64,000 bases of DNA. It comes from Cristatella mucedo (lineage: Eukaryota > Bryozoa > Phylactolaemata > Cristatellidae). The notes beneath the pieces were generated by a model that was given only the letters and a program-made list of their open reading frames with translations, was not told where the DNA came from and ran no database searches. The stretch spans positions 62,001 to 126,000 of the forward strand of contig WPIO01000139.1 of the NCBI GenBank assembly GCA_009760855.2, given 5' to 3'. The position numbers and the translations under genes are program-made. Below are positions 13,551-25,962 of the stretch, piece after piece; positions within the stretch are counted from its first letter, which is position 1, and each line of letters opens with the position of its first letter.

Positions 13551-13959
13551 AAGCTCACAACTCACAAACCCAGCTGCAGATATTTACACCAACTGTAAGG
13601 TTCCGTTTGCACTAGCCCGCGAATAAGCAAACAGAGAGTAACAGAAATCGAGACAGAATGGCACGATGCATGGACTAATTTAAATGCAGTATTCCCGTCT
13701 AATCAAGCTCGAATTTAGCAATCCTCATGCTAATAAAAGAATGCAGAATTGACTGTAGTGCTGATGTCGTCTTTTAACAGTAAGTCAGTTTGGAAAAGGA
13801 CACCTATGTTCATGGAAAAAGGACACCTAGGAAGTCCCATTTCCCATTTCCATATCCCTTATCCAATGAAATAAGACGAAAAGTCCTTTGGACCCTTTTC
13901 CCACAGTCCTGCTCCTACGTTTCATTGATATACTACTGATATACACATCTAACCTCATT

Positions 13960-15625
13960 AATATTTCAGTTGCCTCAGGTCATGTCCCAGCACCTTTCAT
14001 ACAAGCTGTATTCAGGCCACTTATCAAGAAAGCGACACTAGAGCAGAACTTGAGCGACTAACACCCAATCTCCATTATTTCATTTCTATCAAAGACACGT
14101 AAACGAGTTGTGGCGAACAGTCTGAACTCATAATGTGAAACTTCGAATCCTGCTAATAATTTTCAGTCTGTCTTTGGAGCTAATCACTCAGCAGGAGCAG
14201 CATTGCTTCGTTTGTACAACGACCTACTTAGCGATGCAGACATGAGTAGAGTACCTCTGCTTTATTTGCTTGATTATTCGGCAGCTTTGATACTATTAAT
14301 CGCAAATTACTTCTTGAGTTCCTCCGATCTCGCCTTGGCATCACTGGCTCTGCTCTGCAATTGTTTAGGTCGTATGGTAGTCGGAGACTCGAGAGCATTT
14401 GCATGAATGAACAAAGATCATCCGAAGTACCTTTTAAATATGGGGTATCTCAGGGCTTCGTGCTACGTCTGGTTCTTTTCACGATTAATACTCTCCATCA
14501 CGCTGATGTGACACAATCTAGGATTAAGCTTTCATTCAGATGACACTGAATTGTTCTTTCACTTTAACCCCATAAGCCCCCCCAGCACCTCGAATCGTCT
14601 CAACTCAATTGCTGCATGTATTGATATCATCATCCGAACTTGGATGACAGCAAACGGTCTTAAACTGAACGGCGATACAACTAAATTAGTAGTTACGGGC
14701 TAACCCGGGGTGATTCAGCAAATGGAAAGGCGTATGCTTAAAATTAGCTCTGCCAGCGAATCTCCTTTTTAATCAGCTTGAAAGCTAGGTATCATATTCC
14801 AACGTGATCTTTTGTTAGACGACCACATTAGCTCCACAATCAAGTCTGCCTACCTTCAGATACATAGAATCGCTAAAATTCGGGCTTGTTTAGCTAAGGT
14901 TACCACGTCTAAGTTGGTCAACGCATTTGTGACATTCCATCTTGACTTCTGTAACTCACTGCTTGCTGTCGTACCGGTATGTGCAATCTGGCTATTACGG
15001 CTGGTGCAAAACTCAGCAGCTAAGGATGTCTGTCGTGAGCCATGCATTTGCCACATCACACCACTTTTCGCCGATCTATATTGGTTACCAGTCAAAAAAC
15101 GGATCGAATTTAAGAAATTTTCCTTAAATTTAGCTCAATTCATTCTTTGGCTCCAGCCTATCTATCAGATCTATTCCCACACTAGGCCAAGTATCGCACC
15201 ACCCGCTTTTCAGAATCTAACCGTTTGCCAATACCTTGCCTAAACCTCAAATCCTTCTGAGACTGTGCATTTAGTTCGTGCGCTCAAAATGCCTGGAAAT
15301 CATCTCGATTTGCGTCAGAACATCCCCTGACTTGACCATATTTAAACAAAACATATAAACGCACCCTTTTAAGGCAACATTTACTGGGTCCCTCTGATTC
15401 GTTCTTCTTGTGCTTAGGCATGCTGACACTTTGCATGCTGCCACTAACCACACTTTCATGCTGACCCTGTATATATCACTCCTAACCATGTTATTCATGT
15501 TTCGGATCAAGCATGATATAACTCGCCGTTCAATCGCGTTTACCTTTGCAGGAAATGTAAAGCGCCTAGAAAGAGATCGAGTTCTCTGAGGGAACTCATT
15601 GACCTAATTATTATTGTAATCATCA
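13960..15625 (+). mobile_element. L2/CR1-like LINE ORF2 (reverse transcriptase to 3' end), plus strand
   Basis: The best-preserved reverse transcriptase in the window. In order, in several frames: 'GHVPAPFIQAVFRPLIKKA' (13,978-14,036), a degraded 'HPISI' block, the ALLRLYNDLL block (14,204-), 'LLDYSAA' palm motif, a PQG-type block near 14,440, and the YADD-like region near 14,535. The C-terminal domain (14,812-15,243) includes 'LDFCNSLLAVVP' and 'LYWLPVKKRIEFKKF'. The shared hairpin core and ATT tail are at 15,555-15,625. At least four frame breaks; 5' truncated with no endonuclease. Confidence 0.8.
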
Positions 15626-15639
15626 TTATAAGGTTAATT

Positions 15640-16260
15640 GCAGGTGACTTCGGAACAGGTCGCCTAGATTACGTGCAGACTCAGTTGGAGATATGCCGGC
15701 AGAGCCGATTATTAGCTCAAACCATTACAACATCTGAGTGACACTTGGTTGATCTTCCATTAGTCTCGATGTTTTTTTGTCATTAAATTTAAGGTATTTC
15801 TTTTCCATCCATGTGCAGATGTCATGAATGCATGTAGCAAGTTTGTTAAGAGGAATCGTGGTGCCTTAAGTCTCGGAGAAATCAAAATAAAAGTACGAAT
15901 AATCTGCATCTGCATTGAAGTGAAAGCCAATACTTTTTCTTGGCGATTTATTTAGCAACAGTGAGACTATGAACTACGAAAGTATGTCACCCATGACAGA
16001 GCCCTAAGGTCACGACTACTTAAGTGGCTCTTCGGACGATCATTGACCGTCCTTATTTATAGCCAGGTGTATACTACTGACATAGGACGTGAACCACCAC
16101 AGTGCCACGAAAAAGTATGCCCAAGCGTAGTGTGAGATGCTTAAGATGGACTTTGTAATCAAAATTGTTGAATGCTGCCGAAAGATCATGCTGAAGTAGA
16201 AAACAAATCACCTGCAAGTAGAACGTGGCTTAGGATTGTCGCTACCTAAGCTGTTCCACA
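15640..16260 (-). mobile_element. LINE reverse transcriptase fragment, minus strand
   Basis: The complement reads a broken reverse transcriptase. A 'DLSAAFNNFDYKVHL' palm-like stretch lies near 16,150-16,210, and the active-site strand 'FHFNADADYSYFYF' is near 15,900-15,945. It abuts the plus-strand LINE that ends at 15,625. No 3' tail is attached. Confidence 0.6.
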
Positions 16261-17578
16261 CTTAAACAGTTGCCATAACAGCCACAAATTGGTTCGATTT
16301 CTCACAACGGTGAACACAAAGAGCACTCCAGGCTATCACAATAGACACTAGTCCTTATGTGGTCATCTGGTCAATCCCCGCCTTGAAAGAGGACGCTCAT
16401 ATCCTGTGAAGTGGCTACGGAAGTTATGTGAAGTGGCTAAGGCATATCAAATGAAGTGGGTAAGGCACATTGGCTTGAATAGCCCGTCCAGAAGGTTAGC
16501 GTTTCTCTTTTCCGAGTATCTTTACGGATCAACGAGGCCTTGAGGTTATTTCTTACCACACTGAAAATCATCCAACAGAGAATGTCACAGAAGCACAATT
16601 TGGGAGTTCTGCTTGAAACCTCAATGTCTCAATGCTGAAACGTTGGTATGGAGTCCCAACTTTCCGGACTTTAAATCGAAACTAGCGACAATGTTTAGGG
16701 AATGTTATTACGGCAGATGGCAGTTAATCTTTAAAGATACATAAAAATCCATCCAAAATTGAGGAGTGGATAATATAGAATAGAATATATTATGTTTAAA
16801 CTTGATTACGCCATATCTATTGCTTGGCGGGAAGAGGAAAATGAACCCATTCCAGCATTGTCTGATTAAGGGTGTATGTTTGAAAAACTCATAGGCTGGT
16901 ACTAGAGACTATGCATTTAAGCTCTTAGAAAGTGATTTAACCGAAATGGCTAAATGAAATTTGCATAATTTGTGTGCTGATTAGCACAATTTTCGGAGTC
17001 CCGGTACAAGCCGGATGTGGGGCTCCATGGGATTCCTTGTCGGTGAGGTTCGGCACCACCAATGCACTAGATCGACTTTCCTCAAACTGTGCGTCTATTA
17101 CCGTAGTAATTGTAATTAGTTAGCATTATTAGACCAAATGTATAGTCATTAGAAGTGAGTGCTAATTTATTAGCTATAGCGAAAGATACGTTTAAGTTTT
17201 TCATACCATTTTTGTCTTGCCTGCCGCCACCAACAGATATCTGAAACATAAGGCTGACCACCTTCTGCAAATGCGAATTGTTGGAGGGCATTTTTGGATC
17301 TGCCCTATAGTTCTATATAGCTTGAGCAGTCTTCTTTGCATCTTCCTAATTCTGGGAGCCGTTTCAGCAAATTCTTAAAATATATTCTTGATCTTGTTTA
17401 GAACATCGATGGCAATGGTGACTTTATCGAGATTTTCAAGCCCTGCGAAGAACTCTGAAGTGATTGTGGAAGGCCCATTGACAGCAGAGGCGGTGCATAC
17501 CTGAGCTACAGTTTCACTAGCATCTGTTTATACGTAGTTTCTTAGCGGCTCGTTCAAGCTGCTTCGTTTTGTTTCCAG
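16260..17578. other. No gene recognised upstream of the zinc-finger exon
   Basis: AT-rich DNA. A direct short repeat of 'GAAGTGG(C/G)TAAGG' type occurs near 16,410-16,470. No 5' exon of the downstream zinc-finger gene could be identified with support. Confidence 0.35.
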
Positions 17579-17740
17579 ATAAGGTACGCCGTGGATGACG
17601 ATAAAGAGCAAGTAGGAAACCTAGCTCGTGAAGAATTCTCCACTATAGGAGAATGCATAGTCTGCAAGAAGAAATTCAGTTGTATCCAAATGCTGGATCA
17701 GCACAAGCAAGATCAATGCGAACCCATGGAAGGCAGCAAG
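17579..17740 (+). CDS. Probable internal exon of a C2HC zinc-finger gene
   Basis: A 162-base open stretch (54 codons) sits between a strong polypyrimidine acceptor ending CAG at 17,578 and a donor GTATGAG at 17,741, with phase 0 at both ends. It encodes an acidic lead (DDDKEQ) and one finger-like motif, C-I-V-C, twelve residues, H, four residues, C (codons about 26-46). Such fingers usually bind zinc and contact DNA or proteins; the target is unknown. The gene's 5' exons were not found. The stretch is more GC-balanced than the AT-rich surroundings. It could be a chance ORF, but exact phase and both splice signals argue for a real exon. Confidence 0.6.
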
Positions 17741-19404
17741 GTATGAGAGAAAATGTTCCTTGTCACCTAAAACCACTGGCATTTTTGTCGTCGTGTATTT
17801 GCACATACCCAGAGCATTTAAGATGTATAGCTATTTGCCTGTAATGGGCATATTAAGGTTCTTAAGAATTAAAAAGTGGTTTTAAGGAAGTAATCAGTAT
17901 TAAGCCAATGTATTGTTCTATCGTTACGTGCTAAGATATCAGTATATGGAATATTTGTTTTGATAGTCCAATAAGCAGTACCACGGTTGAAACTTACTGA
18001 TATTGCCATCACTCTGAATATTTGCTGTTGTGATACTCGTCATATAGAGTTGTGTTCAATGGTAATTTTTAAATTTTGCTTGGCCACTTGCATGAGTCTT
18101 GTGCAAGCAAATTCAGGTTGAAGATTGCATTAGTTGCTAATAAATAAGTCAGCAGTGAAAACAGCAGAATTTTAGTGCACGCATTATTTACATTTAATGG
18201 CACAAAGATAGATTCACCAGTGTTGTTATTTCATATGAAATGGGCCTAAATTTCGCTCACACCTCTATGTTTTGCTTTTGCGTTTCACTTGATGTGTACT
18301 ATGGCTAGTACTTCTCCAATACTTAATTAAAGACAAATGTATGCTTCTAACTTCCTTGGATTACTCATATAAACCCGTGTCACATACACCGGTTCCCGAG
18401 CTTTCGGATGTAGAAGGTTCTGCATGGCTATGGAAGATGATACTCTTCGTGACTTACTCATCATAATATGTAAGTGCTATTGGCAGTACACAAAAGATGT
18501 TTGATGCAGAATCAGTCACCATAATGTGGCTTTAGTACTTTGGAACGTTTCAGCTTTGTCAATTAGGATGTGCTGTCTTATGGCATGCTCTTACATTAAC
18601 TGACGGGAAACGGATATGTGTGCATTAGAAAAGAGCTATTGAACTGCTAGTTGACAAGCGAGTTGGCTGGACTCATTTTTTTACGACGGCCAGGATCTAG
18701 GAATAAATATACCGACTCACATTCGATGACTGGAAACTTGACTCAACGGGTTGCTGCCCAAACAAGTGAAAACAATGACGTTTTTTTCATTCAACACAGT
18801 CGGATAGCTGTTTCATTTAACATTCTCTAATGTTGTTTCATTCAACATCGTCTTATGGCACGTAGGTGTCCTTAGGAGCTAAAATGTGTCCTCAGTGTGT
18901 AGTGTGCTCGTCACGTTCAATAAATACGAGTCGTGTTTGGTGGGTATTAAAAAGCTGGACCTTTCTTCTTACAAAGAGGACTGAAATAGGGCACCACGAA
19001 CCAATATCAGGTCCGAGCCACACTCTGGTACTTTTCGAGGGATCTAATAATTCATTATTGCCCTTGTTCTAGGGAACTTTCGAAAGGCTATTGGAATACC
19101 TCTCAATAATGCATAGTGGCGAGCGAGCCTGCAGTCTGAAATGCGGGCCAACTTGTCCAGCCATTGATTTGCCAGCTTTAAACTCACATTGAGCTTTACA
19201 ATCGATGTATGCCTGCCTTCCCAATACGGCACGTGGCTTCAATGCTGATTCAACGCTTCAGCGACTATAATTTCGTGTCTACTAATGAAGGGAGCTCAAA
19301 AGTCACGCCGATAAGGTTGGCCTGTCAAGAGACAAAATGGGGATACCGATAGTGATGAGGTGCCTTCAGAGCGGCGTCAGTACAAAAAAACGATTGTGTT
19401 TCAG
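17741..19404 (+). other. Putative intron region of the zinc-finger gene
   Basis: AT-rich sequence between the two zinc-finger exons. No other exon was supported, although a small one may be hidden. Open frames in it are short and lack matching splice signals. Confidence 0.4.
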
Positions 19405-19746
19405 TGCCATTCGACTATTGGTTTCATCGAGCTGGCATTAGTGGTAGTGAGGTCAGCTACAGCTGCTTGGCTATTGAATTTCGTTTCAGTGCCAGAGGGC
19501 CCAAAGCCTTGCGACGGAGTTGCAGTTACTCAGGGGAGCACATCAGCCTCAGAGCCAAATCGCCACTCCTGTGATGTTCCGGCTTCCTTGCACGTCACTA
19601 AGAATAAGGTTTCCAAACAAAAGAAAATGGCTGACTCTCGGAGAAACACTCAATGTACTTTTCCCAAATGCGGGAAGACATTTTCAACGCCATCAAACCT
19701 CCGACGCCATTTCAACAGGAATACATGCAAAGAAGCGTCAGTTTAA
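19405..19746 (+). CDS. Probable terminal exon of a C2HC zinc-finger gene
   Basis: Open to a TAA at 19,744-19,746. An acceptor TTTCAG ends at 19,404 and keeps phase 0 with the donor at 17,741; another acceptor at about 19,489 (TTTCGTTTCAG) would need a different phase and possibly an unseen exon. The C-terminal 30 residues form a second finger, C-TFPK-C, twelve residues, H, five residues, C, preceded by a Lys-rich basic stretch. The H-x5-C ending makes it a C2HC rather than classical C2H2 type. Stop and poly(A) signal follow closely. The function is inferred only from the fingers. Confidence 0.6.
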   Translation, partial: CHSTIGFIELALVVVRSATAAWLLNFVSVPEGPKPCDGVAVTQGSTSASEPNRHSCDVPASLHVTKNKVSKQKKMADSRRNTQCTFPKCGKTFSTPSNLRRHFNRNTCKEASV

Positions 19747-19891
19747 AAAAGCGTCACTGTTTTGACTGATGGCAAGGGCTGCAATTGCAATGGCCGCTGC
19801 GTGAAGTGTGTGCCAATTATTTTGGCTTTGGAAGAGAGTACCCTACATGCCACTTTATTTAAAGCGGGATAGGTTTTGTCCTTTGCTGGCA

Positions 19892-19897
19892 AATAAA
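19892..19897 (+). promoter_or_regulatory. Poly(A) signal AATAAA
   Basis: Canonical AATAAA about 145 bases after the stop of the zinc-finger terminal exon, a plausible cleavage signal for it. Confidence 0.5.
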
Positions 19898-19899
19898 AT

Positions 19900-22800
19900 G
19901 CTCAATGCATCGTGCATGCTGGACGGATTCCACAATGAGCTTGAACAGAAATCTCGCTACTCGTGGAGATGCTTCCCCTCTTAACTCGACTCGTAGGACG
20001 TCACCTAACCATATTGCGTGCATGCATTAGCCTGGTGCCCAAATTGGCATTCAAGCGGTCAGGTTATACATTCAAGTTCTGAACCCTAAGCTGAGCGATG
20101 ACGATGCTAAATGCAGAATGTGGGTAAATAGGGGAAGTTTTTTCCTGTGATCGACTTGGTGCATGCAACTCAAATTCTGGAACCCGTATTGGTTAGGCTA
20201 CCACTGTACCTTGTTTGAGACACAGTGCTGTCACGAAGTCATTCACTCGTCAATGGTCTGGAAGATTACTGTGTTTAATAACGCAGTCGACAAACAGAAC
20301 GTGGACCAAATAAGGATAATGAATAAACGACCAACGGGTTATACATGTCGTAGTCCTTAATGATTACTGTTGGCTGAGCTCTAAATCGTACCTACGAGTC
20401 TTAATACTCTTGGATTCTAGTAAGGAGCAAGCCCCGATCAGCCTTAGCTTTTTGGCAATGACAGAGGCCAATTTGCCTAGGCAAACTTGTCACTCGGCCA
20501 TACAGCAGTGGTCTGCAGCTCCGAAACTGCCACAGAGTCCTGAGTCATCCAGTGCTGCACTCAAATCAAGATCAAACCGCCGACAGGCTGGCTGTGAAGT
20601 AAATTCAGCCAACAGCATTTTCTGTGGGAGACTTGATAAATGACCTGTAAAAGATCATTTGATTGACAAAGTATACAGTAAAGTTTATCACTTTCTACTC
20701 GTTGCCTTCCTTCGAATTTTAGTAAGCTGGAAGAATTCAACTGAAAGCAGGCTTGCTCAATTTAGGTTACTCTGTTGAGCTAACTACGGACAGACGTACC
20801 GTCACCATAAGTTGTTTTGTCGCTCTTTTTCGTCCTATTTATCAACATAGAGGACCGTGTATGCTTGCCGATGTTCATTCAACGCTAACTGTGATGGAAC
20901 TGAGGGCAAAGATGTGTCTGTCATCCTATTTCATAGTGTCAGCCTGTGTGTAATATAATTTTATCCATTAGTAGGTAAATTGTTTCGAGTATTGCTTCTG
21001 CATGAGTCCTAGTAACCATGCCAGGTTAAGTGTTAATGTCAAGGCTGTTTACGTTGGATCCGGAGAAATTTTCCTCGTGTTTCATAAAAGATAGAGAGAA
21101 GAGAGCCAAGTTGACGTAATGTTTGTAACTCATTTGTTGATGGTATTAAGTCGTAGATATTGGAGACAACTTTGTATTCACTTATTTTTGGATTAGAGTC
21201 TCTCCAAGTCTTCCTTGTTAATGAATACTACCTGAGTTCGTCTTGGTATTTCACATCATTCAAAAGGAATATATTGGTTATGTGACTTAAATATACACGG
21301 AATGTGGTTACAATCCACCTCACGTTAACGGTCGAAGAGACTAAGTCGATCTTGGTAAAATGTAGCACCAGTTGTTACTTTGGCTTTAGCTCAATTAATA
21401 TGCAAGCTATAAAGTGTGGCCTGAGCCAGAGACTAGAGAATTTTCAGTATTTAGAATAACTTTTGTATAATCTTCATTGTCACATCACGTTAGAAAACTC
21501 CCAGAAATTTTTTAAGCAAATGACTAGGAAAAATGCAGAAAGATACATTTGTCAATGCATATTTTTCAAGCCTAAACTCAAAATGTGCGTATTACAATAC
21601 TAACAATTCCGCTGATGAGCTTAGATGCAACATTGAAGTCTAATGTTTATGGAAGGTTGGATACTGAAAATCTTTGGTTGCTTTCCGATACATCTTACTG
21701 CACTCCTAGCTTAAGCTCCAAGCTAAACTTTTCTTGTGTTTGGATGGTTGTCTTGACTTGATGTCAACTTTACGAGATACAATCTAGAGTACCCTTGTGC
21801 TATCTCTATATGACGACGAAAGCGGACAAAGCATTTACTGAGTGCACACAAATTAAGATTGAACACACTCAGACTTAATCATTAGTCAATATTCAAACTG
21901 TTTTTTCTTGTGGTTGGTTTTAGTGCGTGCATCATATTACACTGCCAATGGGCCTCCTGCTATTCACACTTTTTAAGTGGAATAATCTGAATATCTTTAC
22001 TAGAATTCCCATTAACAATATTAAGACTTGCTGCATCAGCATTTCGGCTGCCGGATTTGAGCAATTCCTTGAAATAGCTGCTCTTTTTTCTGAAGCTCTG
22101 AAGCATTGCAGGTGATGCCTACTTCATCGGAAAGTTTTACCGTGGTACATAATCCAAAATGGCGTGGTTAAGGCTCGCTGAAAAATTTGAGTTCACGTTC
22201 GTCCTTTGTATTCATGCATCTTTAGGGTATCTACGCTCACCAGGTTTCGGACACTAGCTGCTTTCTAATGAATCAAATAGCACTAAAAATACCATTTAAT
22301 AAATAATCTACACGTTTCCATTTTCATAGTACCATTTCAGCTTGCTTCTTACTGATTGCCAGCTAAGCAGTACAGTGGGCGTGTCATCGCCGTCGAGCGT
22401 TTTCGCCCCCCCCCTTCCTCAGCCGACGTTCCGTCAGCCCAACGGGCACGCTCCTTGCCGGTACGAGACGCGTTCCTAACGGCGAAATTCACTTTCTGCC
22501 TGTGTGTCGTCGGCTTGTGCGCACCCTATCAACTGTTCTTCTAGCTTCTCTAAGCCGACAGTACTGCAAAATACCATTTAATAATTGATTTAGACGCATC
22601 CTATTTCATGGTACCATTTCCGGCTTTCTTCTTACTGAGGGTGAGCCTTGCAGCCTAACTTCTGCCGCTACTAATAGGCATCAAATGGACTCAGCAAATG
22701 CTGTAAGAAAAAAGTTACATGTCTAAATTCACGTCTTCCTTTTTAATATTGTCAAATAAGGGGATGTCGTAACGTCAGTCGTAAATGAATTGCAGCTTTT

Positions 22801-23800
22801 GTGAGTATTTCAACTTAAAGAAAGGTGTCTACAAGATTTGAAGTTGGTTAGTGCCACAGCCATTAAATTTGAGTCAGAGAAGCGGGTGGTAGAATAATTT
22901 GCCTCGTGTAGTAGTAGGTAAGAGATTTAAAGCCCGAGAATGGAAAGACCTCAAAGTGAGTTACAGAACCTTAAAGTGTATGCATGGTTTGATTAGTTAG
23001 GTCAGCGAGAAGTTAGATCACATGGCCGCTGTGATGTTCACGACAGACAAGCCTAGCTGAAGGGATTTTCCCTCTCTGCAGGCACCTATGTTATTACCTA
23101 GGCCGGGAAAAAGTGCACATATTTAGGTAACTTAAAACTAATGTCACAGATGCATGGAAACATTTTGGGTTAGTATATTTGCCCAAACAAGCCTGACAAT
23201 TTTGATAGCCGCATCATTGAAAGGAGGCAGATTAGGTGGTGAATTTAATGCTGTAATCTAGTGAATGGTGACTTTATTATCGGACACTAATATTTCACGC
23301 CAATATTGCAGAATACTTCAATTTGATGGATAGGTTTTCCTAGTTTTAAGTTGTAATGAGTGTGCTTGCAGCTAGTTCTTTTTATGTTCATTCAATTTAT
23401 TTATGTTGTTGCCATGTACATTCGAATTTCGGCATTACATTCAGCTATTGTGTGGAGAGACCTCCCAATGCTGGAAGGCTGCACAAATCGAAGCATATTT
23501 ACCGACTCAATTTGTCTCCATTGAATTTAAAAGCCTAGATTTTGCTTGAAAAAGATATTGGCTAAAGGCAGAGTATACATTTATAAAAAGAACTGAACCG
23601 AGCAAAGAACCATAGCCTAAACCTTACTCCAGAGGCTTTTCTAGTAGTTGCTGTTCACTGACACCAATGCTATAGAGTTTTCAGCTAGTTTAGGACTTAA
23701 ACCACTGTAATACAATTGCAGAGATGTCCGAACGAGATGAGAACAGCTCTAAAATTAGGCGTTGTGGATCGAAAGCATGACATTTTGGCAATGATTAAAT
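19900..23800. other. AT-rich region with no supported gene
   Basis: Only short open frames in all directions. A GC-richer island at 22,375-22,545 gives a 62-residue frame with no recognisable domain or splice signals. Two similar stretches near 22,310-22,345 and 22,580-22,635 (both with 'ACCATTT' and a GGTACC/CTTCTTACTGA block) look like a short diverged direct repeat. Nothing else is identified. Confidence 0.4.
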
Positions 23801-23804
23801 GTAT

Positions 23805-24691
23805 ATAATAATAATAATGCATTCGATAAAGTGCCCTCAGAGAAGTCGATCTCTTCCTAGACGCTTTACATTTGCTGCAAGGGTAAACACGATTCAATAG
23901 TGAGTAAAATCATGCTTGATGAAAAACGTTAACAACGTGGTTAGTGGTGACGTGCACAGGGTAAGCAAGCAAATGTGGTTACTGGCAAAAGGCACACTGT
24001 CAGCGCCCATAAGCTCATAAAGGACGAATCACAGGGACCCACTCAATGTTGTCCGAAATAGGTGCGTTTTTAAATTTTTTTTAAATGTAGTCAAGTCAGG
24101 GGATGTTCTGACGCAAGTCGGGAGGGATTTCAAGGCTTTGGGAGTATGCGAACTAAATGCTTGGTCTCCACAGAATTTGAGGTTTGTACGAGCTAGTAGT
24201 AGACTGCTGGATTCCGAAAACAGGGTGGTAAGATGCTTGGTCTGGCTGGGAAGTGGATTGGAGAGATATGCTGGAGCCAAAGAATGAAGTGACCTAAAAG
24301 TGAGCGACAAAACTTTGAAGTCGATCGGTTGCTTGACTAGTCGCCAGTGCAGGTCGGTGAAAAGTGGTGCGATGTGGCAACTGAGACGCTCACGACAGAC
24401 AAGCCTAGCTGCAGAGTTTCGCACGAGCTGTAATCGCCTGATTACACGTGCCGGTAGACCAGCAATCAGCGAGTTACAGAAGTCGAGACGGGATGTGAAA
24501 AATGCGTGGACCAACTTAGACGTGGTATCCTTATCTAAACAAGCTTGAAGTTTAGCAATTTTATGTAGCTGAAAGTAGACAGACTTGGTAGTGGAGCTCA
24601 TACGGTCGTCTAACGAGAGGTAACTTTAGAGCATGACACTTACATTTGAGCTGATTCAGCAGGAGATGTTCTGGCAGAGCCAATTTTGAGC
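23805..24691 (-). mobile_element. L2/CR1-like LINE, ORF2 C-terminus and 3' end, minus strand
   Basis: An intact 190-residue C-terminal ORF2 frame (24,601 to 24,029) carries 'SRLDFCNSLIAGLP', 'RLQLVRNSAARLVC' and 'HIAPLFTDLHW', typical of the region after the reverse transcriptase palm in L2/CR1/Jockey-type LINEs. It ends in 'TTLSGSL', as do the other copies. The 3' UTR and hairpin core follow to an (AAT)n tail at 23,805. LINE homology (compare 14,720-14,760) ends at about 24,691, where the viral element begins. Confidence 0.8.
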
Positions 24692-24757
24692 TTCAGCCTC
24701 TCTAATTTCTGATACGCAAATACCAAGTATAATCAAACACTTTTAGACAAGTATAGA

Positions 24758-25090
24758 ATTAAAGGTTGCTTACCTAAATTAATAAGAGTTAAATATGTTT
24801 TTCAATTTATAGGTATCCTACTATATGTTGCGACTACAGTAACCAGTACTTACATTCAAAAACATTAGGAGCTTTCTCACGTAATAACAGTATTAGGTGC
24901 ACTGTCGACAATTTTAATCTCAATATATAGTACGTCACAAATTGATAGAAGGAAAAGGTATACTCTTCAAGCAAATCATAACTTATTTTCAAAGATTGTA
25001 AATGCATTAGACGATGATAAAGTAACTAATGAAGAATTCGATGAAATATTAATTGAACAATTAGAAAGTCCAGACGCTTCTAACGCTTAA
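24758..25090 (+). pseudogene. Small membrane protein, adintoviral, one in-frame TAG
   Basis: About 110 codons open except a TAG at 24,866-24,868. Two hydrophobic segments (codons about 15-27 and 40-50) flank a short polar loop, and the C-terminal half is charged and acidic. The presumed start follows a TATAGA motif but is ATT, not ATG, so it may be a lost start. It lies at the left end of the element and converges with the integrase. Function unknown; small membrane proteins are common in such viruses. Confidence 0.45.
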
Positions 25091-25127
25091 CAACTTGCAA
25101 CTCCTCTCTAACAAAACTTCTTTTAAC

Positions 25128-25952
25128 CTAATTTACCCAATATCTAACAGTGTGTTCTTGCAATACCATTAATCTAGAAATAGTGTGTTTTGTTAAACTA
25201 CATATCACATCTGTAGCTCTTCTTCTCTTTTCATCTTCTCCTTCATCTGGTTCTAGTAAATATCTAACTGCTGTTCCAAGTTCTAATAACGGTTCTTGTT
25301 CTCCTACTTTTCTATGATATTTTGGTTTCTTTAGTTTTACTCTTTCTTTTTATCGCTTTAACAGGTTTTTTACGTATTGCTTTCGTCACACTATTATTTA
25401 GATAATCAACAATCTTTGGTAAATTATCAATCCACTCCCTGTTTTTAGTATATTCTCCTTGATTTATACTTTCTATTTCTTTTTCACGCTGAGCAATAAA
25501 TGCTCTCTAAGCAGCTGTTGTATTCATTCTTTCAACTAATGCAACACTCTTTTTACTAGTACCTTCAATAATTTGTGTTTCATGGTTTTTCATTTCTTTA
25601 GCAAACTCTCCTTTAAACTCAGATCCTGGATCAACTGTCATTTTCCTTGGCCATTTCAAAGGACCTTTATTGTAAATATCTATCATTGCTTTCGTTACTT
25701 CTTGAAAAGACTTTGTTTTAAGAGGTCTTGTATCTCTATATCTATTAGCAACATCAATAACACTAAGTGCATATTTATATCCAGAATCATTAGGCACGTA
25801 CAAAATATCTGCTTGATGATTTTCATTATGCTTAACAATATTAAAGAAACCTTGCAGAATTTTCTTAGGTCTTGGTTTAAATACTTGACTTATATCTGAG
25901 TCATGATTAAGTTTACCTTCTTTTTTCTTTCATTTAGAGTTAAAAATGACAT
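25128..25952 (-). pseudogene. Retrovirus-type integrase (rve family), broken
   Basis: It inserts linear viral DNA into host DNA through a D,D-E catalytic core. Seen: 'SVIDVANRY' carrying the first Asp, 'TVDPGSEFKGEF' with the second Asp, and the region 'VERMNT' holding the Glu. The C-terminus has a GTxVRYLLEP-like block and ends 'VRYWVN', which fits the chromodomain-like tail of Polinton integrases. The ATG at 25,952 directly follows TATAGA. Breaks: a shift in an A-run near 25,918-25,933, TAG at 25,507-25,509, and a shift near 25,340. Length fits the family. It diverges from the next gene. Confidence 0.85.
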
Positions 25953-25962
25953 TCTATAGAGA
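25953..25962. promoter_or_regulatory. Palindromic TCTATAGA between divergent starts
   Basis: Ten bases separate the integrase ATG and the rightward gene's ATG. They contain the perfect palindrome TCTATAGA, giving each gene a TATAGA just before its start. Confidence 0.55.

Noticed and set aside
22356-22544. Possible small gene in a GC-richer island
   Set aside because: 62 codons, no domain, no splice or poly(A) signal.
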